A stretch of DNA of 17,803 nt from DATBIO01 sp036556965 (GCA_036556965.1 DATBIO010000297.1:1-17803), one strand, 5' to 3'; counted from the first letter of the stretch, positions 6,401-14,484 are shown. Translations and numbers: made by a program. Notes: generated by a model from the sequence alone, not told the origin.

Positions 6401-7605
6401 GGCGCGCCGTGCCGCCGCACGGCGCGGGCCAGGCGGCGCACTCCCTCGCGGATGCCCTCCAGGCTCTCCTTGGCGAAGGTGAGGCGCATGGTGTTGCCGC
6501 CGCTCTCGTCCACGAAGAAGGGACGGCCGATCACGAAGGCCACGCCTTCCTCCACCGCCGCCTCGAGCACGCGCTCGGCCTCGAGCCCGTCGGGCAGCGT
6601 CAGCCAGACGAAGAGGCCGCCCCGGGGCCGGGTCCAGCGCACGCCGGCCGGCATCTCCGCGGCCAGGGAGTCGAGCATGGCCGCGCTCTTCTCGCGGTAG
6701 TAGGGCCGGATCCGCTCCTTCTGCCGCTCCACCAGCCCGCTCTCCAGGCAGGCCAGCACCAGCCTCTGGTCGAGTCCCCCCCCGCACAGGTTGGCGGACT
6801 GCTTGGCGATCTCCACCTTGGCCAGCACGTCCTCCGGCCCCATGAGGAAGGCGGTGCGCAGGCCGGGGGCGAGGATCTTGGAGAAGGACGAGAGGTACAG
6901 CACGCGCCCGTCGGCGTCGGCCGCCTTGAGGGGCGGGAGCGGCTCTCCCGCGAAGGCCAGGTCGCCGTAGGGGTCGTCCTCGAGCAGGAGGAGGTCCAGC
7001 TCGCGGGCGGCGTCCATGAGCCCGGCCCGCGCCTCGCGGGAGTGGCTGATGCCGGAGGGGTTCTGGAAGGAGGGCGTGACGTAGAGGAACTTCACCGGCC
7101 GGCCCGCCGCCGCCTGCTCGCGGTGGCGCCGGCGCAGGTCGTCGAGGTCCAGTCCCTCCTCCGTCAGGCGGACGCCCACCATGTGCGCCTGCGAGGCCCG
7201 GAAGGCCGAGAGGGCGCCGATGTATGAGGGCAGCTCAACCAGTACGGCGTCGCCGGGGTCCAAGAGGACGCGCGACAGGAGGTCCAGGCCCTGCTGGCTG
7301 CCGTCGGTGATCAGCGTCTCCGCCGTGCTCGCGGCCACGCCCTTGGCCCCCGCGTAGGCGCGCACGGCCTCGATGAGCCCGCCCAGGCCGCGGGTCAGGA
7401 TGTACTGCAGGGCGGTGGCGCTGTGCCGGGCCAGGACGTCGTCGGCCAGCGCACGGAGCTCCGCGGCGGGGAACGTGTCCGGGCTCGGCTGGCCGGGGGC
7501 GAAGGAGATGATGCCGGGCCGCTCGATCAGCGCGCTCATGCGCCGGATGGCGGAGAAGCGCATGCCGCGGGCGGCGCGCGAGAACAGGTGCTCGTGGTCG
7601 CTCAT
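6397..7605 (-). CDS. PLP-dependent aminotransferase, class I/II (2-aminoadipate transaminase-like)
   Basis: A 402-residue fold-type I aminotransferase. Motifs in order: ISFAPGQPSPDTFP (33-46), ITDGSQQGLDLL (99-110), TPSFQNPSGISHS (177-189, with substrate/PLP Asn182), LLLEDDPYGDL (206-216, PLP-ring Asp and Tyr), and SSFSKILAPGLR (239-250) with Schiff-base Lys243. The late RPRGGLFVWLTLP segment supplies substrate-binding residues. It resembles the LysN/2-aminoadipate and aromatic transaminase group and the MocR catalytic domain, but has no GntR-type DNA-binding domain. The exact substrate cannot be read from sequence. The ATG at 7605 was chosen over an upstream in-frame start because the family begins near here and a TATACT box lies just upstream. 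It is a single gene, convergent with the oxidase operon. Confidence 0.9.
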   Translation of the reverse strand: MSDHEHLFSRAARGMRFSAIRRMSALIERPGIISFAPGQPSPDTFPAAELRALADDVLARHSATALQYILTRGLGGLIEAVRAYAGAKGVAASTAETLITDGSQQGLDLLSRVLLDPGDAVLVELPSYIGALSAFRASQAHMVGVRLTEEGLDLDDLRRRHREQAAAGRPVKFLYVTPSFQNPSGISHSREARAGLMDAARELDLLLLEDDPYGDLAFAGEPLPPLKAADADGRVLYLSSFSKILAPGLRTAFLMGPEDVLAKVEIAKQSANLCGGGLDQRLVLACLESGLVERQKERIRPYYREKSAAMLDSLAAEMPAGVRWTRPRGGLFVWLTLPDGLEAERVLEAAVEEGVAFVIGRPFFVDESGGNTMRLTFAKESLEGIREGVRRLARAVRRHGAP

Positions 7606-7617
7606 GGGTGGCCGCGC

Positions 7618-7623
7618 AGTATA
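7618..7623 (-). promoter_or_regulatory. -10-like box of the aminotransferase gene
   Basis: TATACT on the minus strand matches the -10 consensus at five of six positions and lies 12 nt before the ATG. Transcription would start about 5 nt before the start codon, and no Shine-Dalgarno sequence is visible, so the message would be nearly leaderless. A possible -35 (CTGTCG, 7641-7646) is weak. The TATA core also reads as TATAGC on the plus strand. Confidence 0.4.
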
Positions 7624-7734
7624 GCGCCGCCCTCCGGAGGCGACAGCCGTCCTTCCGCGGAGGCGGCCCCCTCCGCACAACCGCAGACGGCTCAATGCGA
7701 TGGGCCGGCATCGGGTGTGCTACGAGTCGTTGAC

Positions 7735-8223
7735 GTGTCGGAGCCCGCCGTCTACCATCGCCGCAGGGCCCGTCGGGCGCTCGCGCGCCTGGGCTGCCTG
7801 GCCCTGGCCCTGTCGCTCTCCCCGTGGGCCGGGGCCGAGGAGGTCGAGCCTTCCCTGTGGTCACGGCTGCGGCGCATCGAGGGGGCCTTGCGCGGAGGCG
7901 ATGCGGACGCCCTCCGCGCGAGCCTGGCCCGCGAGGGCAAGGTGCGCCTGGAGGTCGAAGGCTTCACCAGCGGCGCCTGCTCCTACGGGCCCGGCCAGCT
8001 CGAAGTGCTCCTGCGGCGGCTCCTGGCGGAGCAGCCGACGCGCGCCTTCAGCGTGAGCCGGGAGGACGTGACCGTCTCCGGCTCGGGGACGGCATTCGCC
8101 CGTGCACGGTGGACCCGGCGCGACACCGCCACCGGCGCCCTCGTGGACCAGGCCGTCACGCTGACGCTCCGGGAGGAGGCCGGGGACTGGCGCGTCCACG
8201 AGCTCCTCGCCTCGCGCCGATAG
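7735..8223 (+). CDS. Secreted NTF2-fold-like protein (DUF4783-like)
   Basis: A 162-residue predicted exported protein. Residues 1-35 form a signal peptide with an Arg-rich n-region (HRRRARRALARLG), a Leu/Ala core and a likely cut after WAGA. The mature part starts EEVEPSLWSRLRRIEGALRGGDADAL. This helix-first pattern, followed by a charged beta-rich region and a final WRVHELLASR strand, is typical of NTF2-like domains and resembles DUF4783, a family of unknown function. One cysteine lies in SGACSYGPGQLEVLLRRLL. The start is uncertain: GTG 7735 gives a clean signal peptide, but GTG 7717 is possible and neither has a good ribosome-binding site. It ends 13 nt before the histidine kinase, so the two are probably one operon. 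Confidence 0.7.
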   Translation: MSEPAVYHRRRARRALARLGCLALALSLSPWAGAEEVEPSLWSRLRRIEGALRGGDADALRASLAREGKVRLEVEGFTSGACSYGPGQLEVLLRRLLAEQPTRAFSVSREDVTVSGSGTAFARARWTRRDTATGALVDQAVTLTLREEAGDWRVHELLASRR

Positions 8224-8236
8224 GCACGCGCCACCC

Positions 8237-11200
8237 GTGAGCGCGCGGGCGGCGCTCGGCGGACGGGTCGCCACGGCCCTGCTTCCCCTGGCCGCCTTGC
8301 TCGTGGCCCTGGGCGCCGCCGGGGCGGGCCGCCCCTTCCTCCTCGCCGCCGCCGTCTTCGCCCTGGCCGCCGCCTGGCGCACGGCGCGCTTTGCCCCCGC
8401 CGGGCTCGTCGCGGCGGCGCTCCTGGCCGCGGTGTCCGCGCAGGTGCACCTGCGCCTGGAGGAGCGCCGCTGGCGCGCGCACTCGGAGCGGAGGGTGGCG
8501 GAGAGCCTGCGCGACCTCCAGCAGCGCGCCGACCGCCTGGTGGGCCTGCTGGCCGGCGTCGCCGCGCGCGTGGCCGCCCTGCCCGATGCCCCCCCCGCAC
8601 TGGCCGGCGATCGCGCGGCGCGGATCCGCCTCTTCCGCGCGCTGGAAGACGTGCGCCCGCGCACCGAGGAGAGGCCCGCGGTGGGCGTGGACACGCCGCA
8701 GCTCCAGACCGTGGCCTGGATCGGCCGCCTGGGCAACACCGCCGCCCTGCGCGGGCTGCTCACGGCGGAGCCGGACGTGTTCGTGCTGGAGGGCAACGTC
8801 ACCACCACCCTGGTGGCCCACGCTCCCGTGGGCCGCCCGGCGGGCCTGGCCGGCCACGCCATCGCCTCGTTCCCCATCGCCGTGCGCCGCAACATCAGCA
8901 ACGAGTACCTGCGCGACTACGACCGGGTGGCCGCGGGCGACCCGCGGGTCGAGGTCCGGTACGCGGATGCCCGCGCCGACGGCGTCGAGGGCTTCCCGCC
9001 CCTCGACCCGGCGCTGGTCGCGCGAGAGGGCGTGCTGCGCGCTCCCGACGGAGGCCTGCTGGCGGCGGTGCGCGTGACCGCGCCCGCGCTGCCCGCGGTG
9101 CAGAAGCAGCTCGCCCAGGCCTATCACCGGGCGGTGTCCGCCCTCCTCCTCGCCGCCGCCGTGGCCGCGCTGTGGCCCGGACGGCGCCGTCCGCTGGACG
9201 TGCTCCTCTTCGCCACCGCCGTCCGCGGCCTGGTGGCCCTGCTCGGCCCACCCTGGCCGGGGCCCGGCTCCCGCGTGCTGTCGGCGGAGGTCTACGCGTC
9301 GCCGCTCCTCGGGCCCCTGCTGCGGAGCCCGCTCGACCTGCTCCTCACCGCGGCCTGGGCGGCCGTCGGCGCGCTGGCCCTCTGGCACGCCGCCGTCCCC
9401 TTCCTCGAGCGGCCGCGGGGGCGTCTCGTCCTCCTCCTCCCCGTGGCCGCCATCCCCGTCGTGCTCGGCCTCCTCTTCGGGCTCTTCGCGGATACCCTGG
9501 CCAACACCGCGCTCGACCTCGAGGTCATCCCGCTGCTGCCCCGCAGCGCCGCCCACCTGGTGATGCAGACGGCGCTGCTCTGCTGCCTGTGCGCCGCCTT
9601 CGCGCTCCTGGCCACCGCCCTGGCCGCGGCCGGGCCCCTGCCGCCGCACGCCGTTCCCGCCGCGCTGCGCCTGGGCGCCGCGGCCCTGGTGGCGCTCGCT
9701 TCCTGGGCGGCGGCCCGCGCCGTCGTGCCCGCCTTCCCCCTGGGCCCGGCGCTCGCCCTGGTGCTGGGGGCGGCGCTCGCCGCCGGCCTGCGCGGGCGAT
9801 GGCATCCGTGGCTGCGGGGGGCGACGGCGGGCGCCCACGCGGCGCTGCTGCCGGGGGCCCTGGCCGCCTTGGGGCTGGTGCTCTACCCGACGCTCGTCTC
9901 CTTCGCCGCGGCGGCCACGAGCGCGCGCATCGAGCGCGACCACGCCCCGGTCGTGCTGCGCCAGCCGCAATGGCGCGATTACGTGCTCCAGGAGACGCGC
10001 CGGCGCATCGACTCCCTGCGCGTGCTGGAGGAGGCGCCGCCGGGGAGCGCCCTGCCCGGCGCCGAGGAGCTCGCCTTCGCGGTGTGGTCGGCCACCGACC
10101 TGGCGGCGTTCGGCTTCTCCTCGGCGGTGGAGGTGCAGGATCCCTCGGGGGCCGTGATCAGCCGCTTCGCGCTGAACCTGCCGTCGCTCTCCGACCCTCC
10201 CCAGGGCCTGCCCCCCGAGGACGAATGGCAGGTCTCGCCGGAGCGGGTCACCCTGGCCAGCGCGGAGCGCACCGTGCTCCACGCGCGCCGCCGGCTCACC
10301 TACCACGGGGAGGTCCACGGCGCCGCCCACGTGTACGTGGCCGACGACTTCTGGAACCTGCCCTTCCTGCGGGGGCGGGACCCCTACTCCGTGCTCTTCC
10401 GCACCGCCTCGCGTGCCGCCGCCCGCGAGCGCGACCTGGCCCTGGTGGTCTACGACCCCGCGCGCGCGGCCGTCTTCAGCTCCGTGGAGCGCCCGCCCGC
10501 CCTCGATCCCGCCCTCGTGGCCCGGGTGCCCGCCACGGGCGGCCTCTGGACCCGCCTCACCTTCGACGGCCAGCCCCACCGCGCGTACCTCTTCCGCGGC
10601 CCCGGACGGCTCAACGCGCTCGCCTACCCCGAGCTCACGCGGGAGCGCTACGCCGGCGACCTGGTGGAGGCCGCGGTCGCCTTCACCGTGGCCGGGCTGG
10701 CCGCGCTCCTCCTCGTGCTGCTGGCGCGCACCGTCCTGACGCGGCCCTCCCTCTCCTTCCCCGCCGTCGCGCGCGCGGTCAAGACGCGCTACGCCCTCCG
10801 CGTCTTCGTGGCCTTCATCGTGGTGGCCGCCCTGCCCGTCTTCGTGTTGCAGGCGGTGGTGCGGGACTTCCTCACCGAGCGCCTCGAGCGCGAGTTCCAG
10901 GAGCAGGCCCGCGAGCGGGCGGCCATCGCCAAGAAGGCGGTCGAGGACCTCGCGTTCTTCCAGCGAGGGGCGGAGGGGGGCGCGGGGCCGGTCACCGACG
11001 CCGCCCTGGTCTGGCTCTCCAGCGTGATCCGCAACGACCTCGACGTCTTCGAGGGGGGACGCCTGCGCGCCTCCAGCAAGCGCGAGCTCTACGCCTCGGG
11101 GCTCCTCGCCCCGCGCGTCTCGGGGGTGGTGTTCCGCCAGGTGATCCTGGAGGGCGAGCCCTCCTACCTGCGCACGGAGCGCATCGGGGACTTCGCCTAC

Positions 11201-12235
11201 CAGGTGGCCACCGTCCCCGTCCGCCTGCAGACGGGAGAGCCGGGCGTCCTCTCGCTCCCCTTGGCCCTGCGCCAGCGGGAGGTGGTGGCCACCGTGGAGG
11301 ACCTCGACCGCACCGTGCGGCTGGCCGCGGTGGGCTTCCTCGTCCTGGCCGCCGCCCTCGCCCAGTCGCTGGCGCGGCGCATCTCCGGACCCATCTCCGA
11401 GCTGACGCGGGCCACGCGCCGCGTGGCCCAGGGGGACCTGCACGCGCGGGTGGAGGCGCGCTCGCACGACGAGCTGCGCCAGCTCGTCGAGTCCTTCAAC
11501 CAGATGGCGGGGGACCTCGAACGGCAGCGCCGCGACCTCGAGCGCAGCAACCGCCTGGCGGCCTGGGCGGAGATGGCGCGCCAGGTGGCCCACGAGGTGA
11601 AGAACCCGCTGACCCCCATCCAGCTCTCCGCCGAGCACCTGCGCCGCGTCTACCGCGACCCGGGCGTGGACTTCGAGCGCGCGCTGGAGTCCTGCACGCA
11701 GACCATCCTCAAGCAGGTGGGCAACCTGCGCGGCATCGTGACCGAGTTCTCGTCCTTCGCCCGCCCGCCCGCGGCCGTCCTCGAGCCCCAGGATCCCGCC
11801 GAGCTCGCGGCCGAGGTGGTGCGGCCCTACCAGACGGCACTGCCGCCGGGAGTGGCCCTGACCCTGCGCGCCGCGCCGGGCCTGCCCCAGGTGCTGGCCG
11901 ACCGCCGCCTGGTCCACCGCGCCCTCCTCAACCTCGTGGAGAACGCGCTGCAGGCCGTCGCGGACGCGGGCACCGTCGAGGTGACGGTGCGCGAGGAGGG
12001 CGGGCAGGTGGAGTTCGCGGTCACGGACTCCGGGCCCGGGATCAGCCCGGAGATGCGGGCCCGCGTCTTCGAGCCCTTCTTCTCCACCAAGACCAGCGGC
12101 AGCGGACTCGGCCTGGCCCTGGTCAAGAAGATCGTCGAGGACCACGGCGGCGGGATCGCCCTGGAGGACGCGCCCGGCCACGGCACGCGGGCGCGCCTCT
12201 GGCTACCCGTTCACGCGCGCCCGAACGTCGCGTGA
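8237..12235 (+). CDS. Very large NtrY-like membrane sensor histidine kinase
   Basis: A 1332-residue protein. Hydrophobic helices at about 12-70 precede a likely extracytoplasmic region (75-295). A block of about eight hydrophobic helices (about 299-556) is followed by a second such region (about 560-815), helices at about 820-840 and 856-878, a third sensor segment (880-1020) and a last helix (about 1026-1045). HAMP spans about 1046-1098. The kinase core follows: phosphoacceptor H1119 in AHEVKNPLTPIQL, N-box LLNLVENALQA (N1236), G1 DSGPGIS (D1264), F-box FEPFFSTK and G2 GSGLGLAL. HEVKNPLTPI is typical of NtrY-type kinases. NtrY proteins are usually about 700 residues, so the N-terminal half is an addition. 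The signal is unknown. GTG 8237 lies 13 nt after the secreted NTF2-like gene. No response regulator is adjacent. Confidence 0.92.
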   Translation: MSARAALGGRVATALLPLAALLVALGAAGAGRPFLLAAAVFALAAAWRTARFAPAGLVAAALLAAVSAQVHLRLEERRWRAHSERRVAESLRDLQQRADRLVGLLAGVAARVAALPDAPPALAGDRAARIRLFRALEDVRPRTEERPAVGVDTPQLQTVAWIGRLGNTAALRGLLTAEPDVFVLEGNVTTTLVAHAPVGRPAGLAGHAIASFPIAVRRNISNEYLRDYDRVAAGDPRVEVRYADARADGVEGFPPLDPALVAREGVLRAPDGGLLAAVRVTAPALPAVQKQLAQAYHRAVSALLLAAAVAALWPGRRRPLDVLLFATAVRGLVALLGPPWPGPGSRVLSAEVYASPLLGPLLRSPLDLLLTAAWAAVGALALWHAAVPFLERPRGRLVLLLPVAAIPVVLGLLFGLFADTLANTALDLEVIPLLPRSAAHLVMQTALLCCLCAAFALLATALAAAGPLPPHAVPAALRLGAAALVALASWAAARAVVPAFPLGPALALVLGAALAAGLRGRWHPWLRGATAGAHAALLPGALAALGLVLYPTLVSFAAAATSARIERDHAPVVLRQPQWRDYVLQETRRRIDSLRVLEEAPPGSALPGAEELAFAVWSATDLAAFGFSSAVEVQDPSGAVISRFALNLPSLSDPPQGLPPEDEWQVSPERVTLASAERTVLHARRRLTYHGEVHGAAHVYVADDFWNLPFLRGRDPYSVLFRTASRAAARERDLALVVYDPARAAVFSSVERPPALDPALVARVPATGGLWTRLTFDGQPHRAYLFRGPGRLNALAYPELTRERYAGDLVEAAVAFTVAGLAALLLVLLARTVLTRPSLSFPAVARAVKTRYALRVFVAFIVVAALPVFVLQAVVRDFLTERLEREFQEQARERAAIAKKAVEDLAFFQRGAEGGAGPVTDAALVWLSSVIRNDLDVFEGGRLRASSKRELYASGLLAPRVSGVVFRQVILEGEPSYLRTERIGDFAYQVATVPVRLQTGEPGVLSLPLALRQREVVATVEDLDRTVRLAAVGFLVLAAALAQSLARRISGPISELTRATRRVAQGDLHARVEARSHDELRQLVESFNQMAGDLERQRRDLERSNRLAAWAEMARQVAHEVKNPLTPIQLSAEHLRRVYRDPGVDFERALESCTQTILKQVGNLRGIVTEFSSFARPPAAVLEPQDPAELAAEVVRPYQTALPPGVALTLRAAPGLPQVLADRRLVHRALLNLVENALQAVADAGTVEVTVREEGGQVEFAVTDSGPGISPEMRARVFEPFFSTKTSGSGLGLALVKKIVEDHGGGIALEDAPGHGTRARLWLPVHARPNVA

Positions 12236-12239
12236 GACG

Positions 12240-12461
12240 CTAGGCGCGGAGAGGCTCGGACGACGGCGCCGCCAGCAGCGCGAGCGGCGGTGGACCCGAC
12301 GGATGGCGCCGCCTCTTCCCGGGCTTGTGATGCTCCTGCACCTTGGGGCGCACGACCGGGAAGTCGATGGGCTTGGGCAGCTTCCGATTGTCGCCCCAGC
12401 TGGCCTCCGCGCCCGCAGCACCCAGGAGCGCGAGACCGACGACGAGTGCCAGCACCCTCAT
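12240..12461 (-). CDS. Small secreted basic protein, unknown function
   Basis: A 73-residue protein matching no family I recognise. The N-terminus, MRVLALVVGLALLGAAGAEA, is a clear signal peptide with a cut near AEA. The mature part begins SWGDNRKLPKPIDFP and is Pro/Lys/Arg-rich (PKVQEHHKPGKRRRHPSGPPP), with a hydrophobic LALLAAP near the end. No cysteines are present. ATG 12461 is preceded by GGAGGG at a 5-nt spacing, and a good promoter lies about 50 nt upstream, so this looks like a real, separately transcribed gene. It converges with the kinase gene, ending 4 nt from it. Possible roles include a cell-envelope or nucleic-acid-binding peptide, but nothing in the sequence decides this. Confidence 0.65.
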   Translation of the reverse strand: MRVLALVVGLALLGAAGAEASWGDNRKLPKPIDFPVVRPKVQEHHKPGKRRRHPSGPPPLALLAAPSSEPLRA

Positions 12462-12513
12462 TTCGCCCTCCAAGAGGCCAACTTAGCCTCGTTTGGGAGA
12501 TGAAGTGCTTGAA

Positions 12514-12542
12514 ATGATAGCGCACGCGGCCCAGGCATGCAA
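12514..12542 (-). promoter_or_regulatory. Promoter of the small secreted protein gene
   Basis: On the minus strand, TTGCAT (12537-12542) and TATCAT (12514-12519) are separated by exactly 17 nt. The -10 matches consensus at five of six positions and the -35 keeps TTG. Transcription would start near 12507, giving a leader of about 45 nt that contains the GGAGGG ribosome-binding site of the gene starting at 12461. It lies just after the NUDIX stop. Confidence 0.5.
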
Positions 12543-12556
12543 GCCCGGGGGTGCCG

Positions 12557-12985
12557 TCAGGCCCGGATCCCGCGGCGGCGGAACCCGTCCCGCACCAGCT
12601 CGAGGGCGGGCGCGGGCAGGTCGAAGGTGGGGAGCTCCTCGGGCGCGGCGAAGGCCACCTCCTGCGCGTCGGAGCCCGGCCGCGCCTCCCCGGACAAGTA
12701 GTCGCAGAAGTAGTCCACGATGACGTAGTGGTAGGAGACGGCCTCGCCCTGGCGCAGGATGCGGTCGAAGACCAGAGCGACCTCCACCGGCTTCACCATC
12801 AGGCCCGTCTCCTCCTCCACCTCGCGCACGACCGCGTGCTCGAGGGTCTCCCCCAGCTCCACGGTGCCGCCGGGGACCACCCACCGGCCGCGCAACGGCT
12901 CCTTCCCGCGCCGGATGAGGAGCACGCGGCCCTCGTGGACGACGACGGCGCCCACCCCGACCACGGGATGGGTGGGCGCGGTCAC
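12557..12985 (-). CDS. NUDIX hydrolase
   Basis: A 142-residue single-domain NUDIX protein. The full NUDIX box is present at residues 40-62 and fits G-x5-E-x7-R-E-U-x-E-E-x-G-U (G40, E46, R54, E55, E58, E59, G61); it binds the divalent metal for pyrophosphate-bond cleavage. The preceding VGAVVVHEGRVLLIRRGKEPLRGRWVVPGG is the usual first strand region. The substrate (nucleotide, sugar nucleotide or other diphosphate) cannot be told from sequence. The GTG start overlaps the pssA stop as GTGA, making it the last gene of the psd-pssA operon. That location could hint at CDP-linked lipid intermediates, but this is speculation; housekeeping nucleotide clean-up is equally possible. Confidence 0.9.
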   Translation of the reverse strand: MTAPTHPVVGVGAVVVHEGRVLLIRRGKEPLRGRWVVPGGTVELGETLEHAVVREVEEETGLMVKPVEVALVFDRILRQGEAVSYHYVIVDYFCDYLSGEARPGSDAQEVAFAAPEELPTFDLPAPALELVRDGFRRRGIRA

Positions 12986-13755
12986 GCGCCGGTGGTGGTC
13001 TGCGCCTGCCCGACGCCCACCGGCTCCCGCCGCCGGCGCGCCAGCCGCCACAGGTAGAGGACGGGCCCGGAGAGGGCGTAGGCGGTGGCGGCGGCGAGGA
13101 GGACCCGCGGCGGGTCGTGCGCCACCAGCAGGAAGAGGAGCGCGATCACCACCAGCGCGCGGTAGCTGCGGCGGCTGCGCAGGTCGACCTTCTTGAAGGA
13201 GTGGTAGCGGAACGTGCTGACCATCAGCAGGCCGAGGGCCACCGTCACCGCCGCCGCCCCGAAGGCGACCTCGCGGCGCGCCAGGCCCGCGGGCGCGAAG
13301 TTGACCCAGGCGGCCAGGCAGGCGGCGGCGGCGGGTATGGGCAGGCCCACGAAATAGCGGCTGTCCACGGCCTGGCGCTGGACGTTGAAGCGCGCCAGGC
13401 GCAGCGTCCCGCAGGTGACGAAGAGGAAGGCGGCCAGCCACCCCGGCCGCCCCGCCACCGCGAGGCCCCAGGAGTAGGCGAGCAGGGCGGGCGCCACGCC
13501 GAAGGAGATCGCGTCGGCCAGGCTGTCCAGCTCGCCGCCGAACTCGCTGGACGTGCCCGTGAGGCGCGCGATCTGGCCGTCGAGGAGGTCGAGCACGATG
13601 GCCAGGCCGATGAACGGCGCCGCCTCCCCGAACTGCCCGTGCACGGTCTTGATCACCGCCCAGAAGCCGAAGAAGAGGTTGGCCACCGTGAAGAGGCTGG
13701 GGAGGATGGACGCTCCGCGGCGGAAGCGCCCCGGCCGCCGGCGCGGCTCGCTCAC
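12982..13755 (-). CDS. pssA: CDP-diacylglycerol-serine O-phosphatidyltransferase
   Basis: A 257-residue membrane enzyme joining CDP-diacylglycerol and L-serine into phosphatidylserine. The CDP-alcohol phosphotransferase motif is complete at 56-81: D56, D59-G60, A63-R64, G73, D77 and D81 (in DLLDGQIARLTG and ELDSLADAISFG). About seven hydrophobic segments follow the basic N-terminus (SEPRRRPGRFRRGA). The later GLPIPAAAA motif is also typical of type II Pss. The GTG start overlaps the psd stop as GTGA, and its own stop overlaps the NUDIX start the same way. Its product is the substrate of the decarboxylase encoded just upstream. Confidence 0.94.
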   Translation of the reverse strand: MSEPRRRPGRFRRGASILPSLFTVANLFFGFWAVIKTVHGQFGEAAPFIGLAIVLDLLDGQIARLTGTSSEFGGELDSLADAISFGVAPALLAYSWGLAVAGRPGWLAAFLFVTCGTLRLARFNVQRQAVDSRYFVGLPIPAAAACLAAWVNFAPAGLARREVAFGAAAVTVALGLLMVSTFRYHSFKKVDLRSRRSYRALVVIALLFLLVAHDPPRVLLAAATAYALSGPVLYLWRLARRRREPVGVGQAQTTTGA

Positions 13756-14384
13756 GGCGCGGGACGCTCGCCCAGCGGCGATTCCCCCGCGCGCACGCGG
13801 TCCCCCACGGAGACCCCGAGCCGCGCTTCGCGGGGAAGGAAGACGTCCACGCGGCTGCCGAAGCGGATCATGCCCACGCGCTCTCCCGCCTGGACCGTCT
13901 CCCCCACGTGCTTCCGGAAGACGATGCGCCGCGCGATGAGCCCCGCGATCTGCTTGAAGACCACGCGCGCGCTCCCCTCCCCGATGGTCACCGTGTTCTG
14001 CTCGTTGCGCAGAGACGCCTTCTCGTCGAAGGCGGGGAGGAACTCGCCCTTGTGGTACTGCACGTCGGCGACGCGGCCAGCCACCGGCGCGCGGTTCACA
14101 TGCACGTCGAAGACGGAGAGGAAGATGGAGACCTGCTGCGCGCCGGGGCCGAGGGGGTTGCCCTCGGGGGCGGGGCCCGCCACCACCACCTTGCCGTCCG
14201 CGGGCGAGACCACCATGCGGGGGTCGGCGGGGACGGCGCGCTCGGGGTCGCGGAAGAAGTACAGGCAGAAGGCGCCCAGGGCCAGCACGACTCCGCCCGC
14301 CCACCAGAAGCGGAAGCCGAGGAGCGCGAGCCCCACGGCCAGGACGGGGAGCACGATGGGCCAGCCTTCACGGGCGATGGACAT
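13752..14384 (-). CDS. psd: Phosphatidylserine decarboxylase proenzyme (short type)
   Basis: A 210-residue proenzyme of the short Psd class, converting phosphatidylserine to phosphatidylethanolamine. Two hydrophobic N-terminal segments (about 8-27 and 29-44) anchor it. YFFRDPERAVP (42-52) and SPADGKVVVAG (60-70) give D62; FDVHVNRAPVAG (92-103) gives H95. Self-cleavage is expected at G176-S177 in IRFGSRVDVFLP, where S177 becomes the pyruvoyl group of the alpha chain; D62, H95 and S177 form the expected processing triad. The usual LGST-type site reads FGSR here, as in other short Psd proteins. ATG 14384 has no clear ribosome-binding site, and no promoter is obvious in the 114 nt upstream, which contains hairpins. 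First gene of psd-pssA-NUDIX. Confidence 0.94.
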   Translation of the reverse strand: MSIAREGWPIVLPVLAVGLALLGFRFWWAGGVVLALGAFCLYFFRDPERAVPADPRMVVSPADGKVVVAGPAPEGNPLGPGAQQVSIFLSVFDVHVNRAPVAGRVADVQYHKGEFLPAFDEKASLRNEQNTVTIGEGSARVVFKQIAGLIARRIVFRKHVGETVQAGERVGMIRFGSRVDVFLPREARLGVSVGDRVRAGESPLGERPAP

Positions 14385-14430
14385 GGGCTCTCGTGCGCGG
14401 GCGCCGCGAGGGCGCGCGCGGGAGGGACGG

Positions 14431-14456
14431 GCGGAAGGCCGCTGCCGGCCTTCCGC
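14431..14456 (-). terminator. Strong GC hairpin between the DUF465 gene and psd
   Basis: GCGGAAGGCCG (14431-14441) and CGGCCTTCCGC (14446-14456) are perfect inverted copies with a CTGC loop: an 11-bp stem. It lies 43 nt downstream of the DUF465 stop and 47 nt upstream of psd. No U-run follows on either strand, so it is not a standard intrinsic terminator. It may end the DUF465 transcript in a GC-rich genome, protect its 3' end, or attenuate read-through into psd. Confidence 0.5.
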
Positions 14457-14484
14457 GGCCAGGGTCGGACACCGCCAGGGCCGC

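Noticed and set aside
7631..7640. CCTCCGGAGG palindrome between the aminotransferase and the secreted-protein gene
   Set aside because: Perfect 10-bp palindrome but no loop, no U-tract and no flanking gene end; it could be chance at this GC content.
8156..12181. Open frame of over 1300 codons antisense to the histidine kinase
   Set aside because: Same GC artefact: repetitive Gly/Gln/Arg/His composition and no motif. The opposite strand encodes a full kinase core.
9172..12243. Second long plus-strand frame overlapping the kinase gene in another phase
   Set aside because: Arg/Pro/Gly-rich translation with no recognisable domain; it only reflects the absence of AT-rich stop codons.
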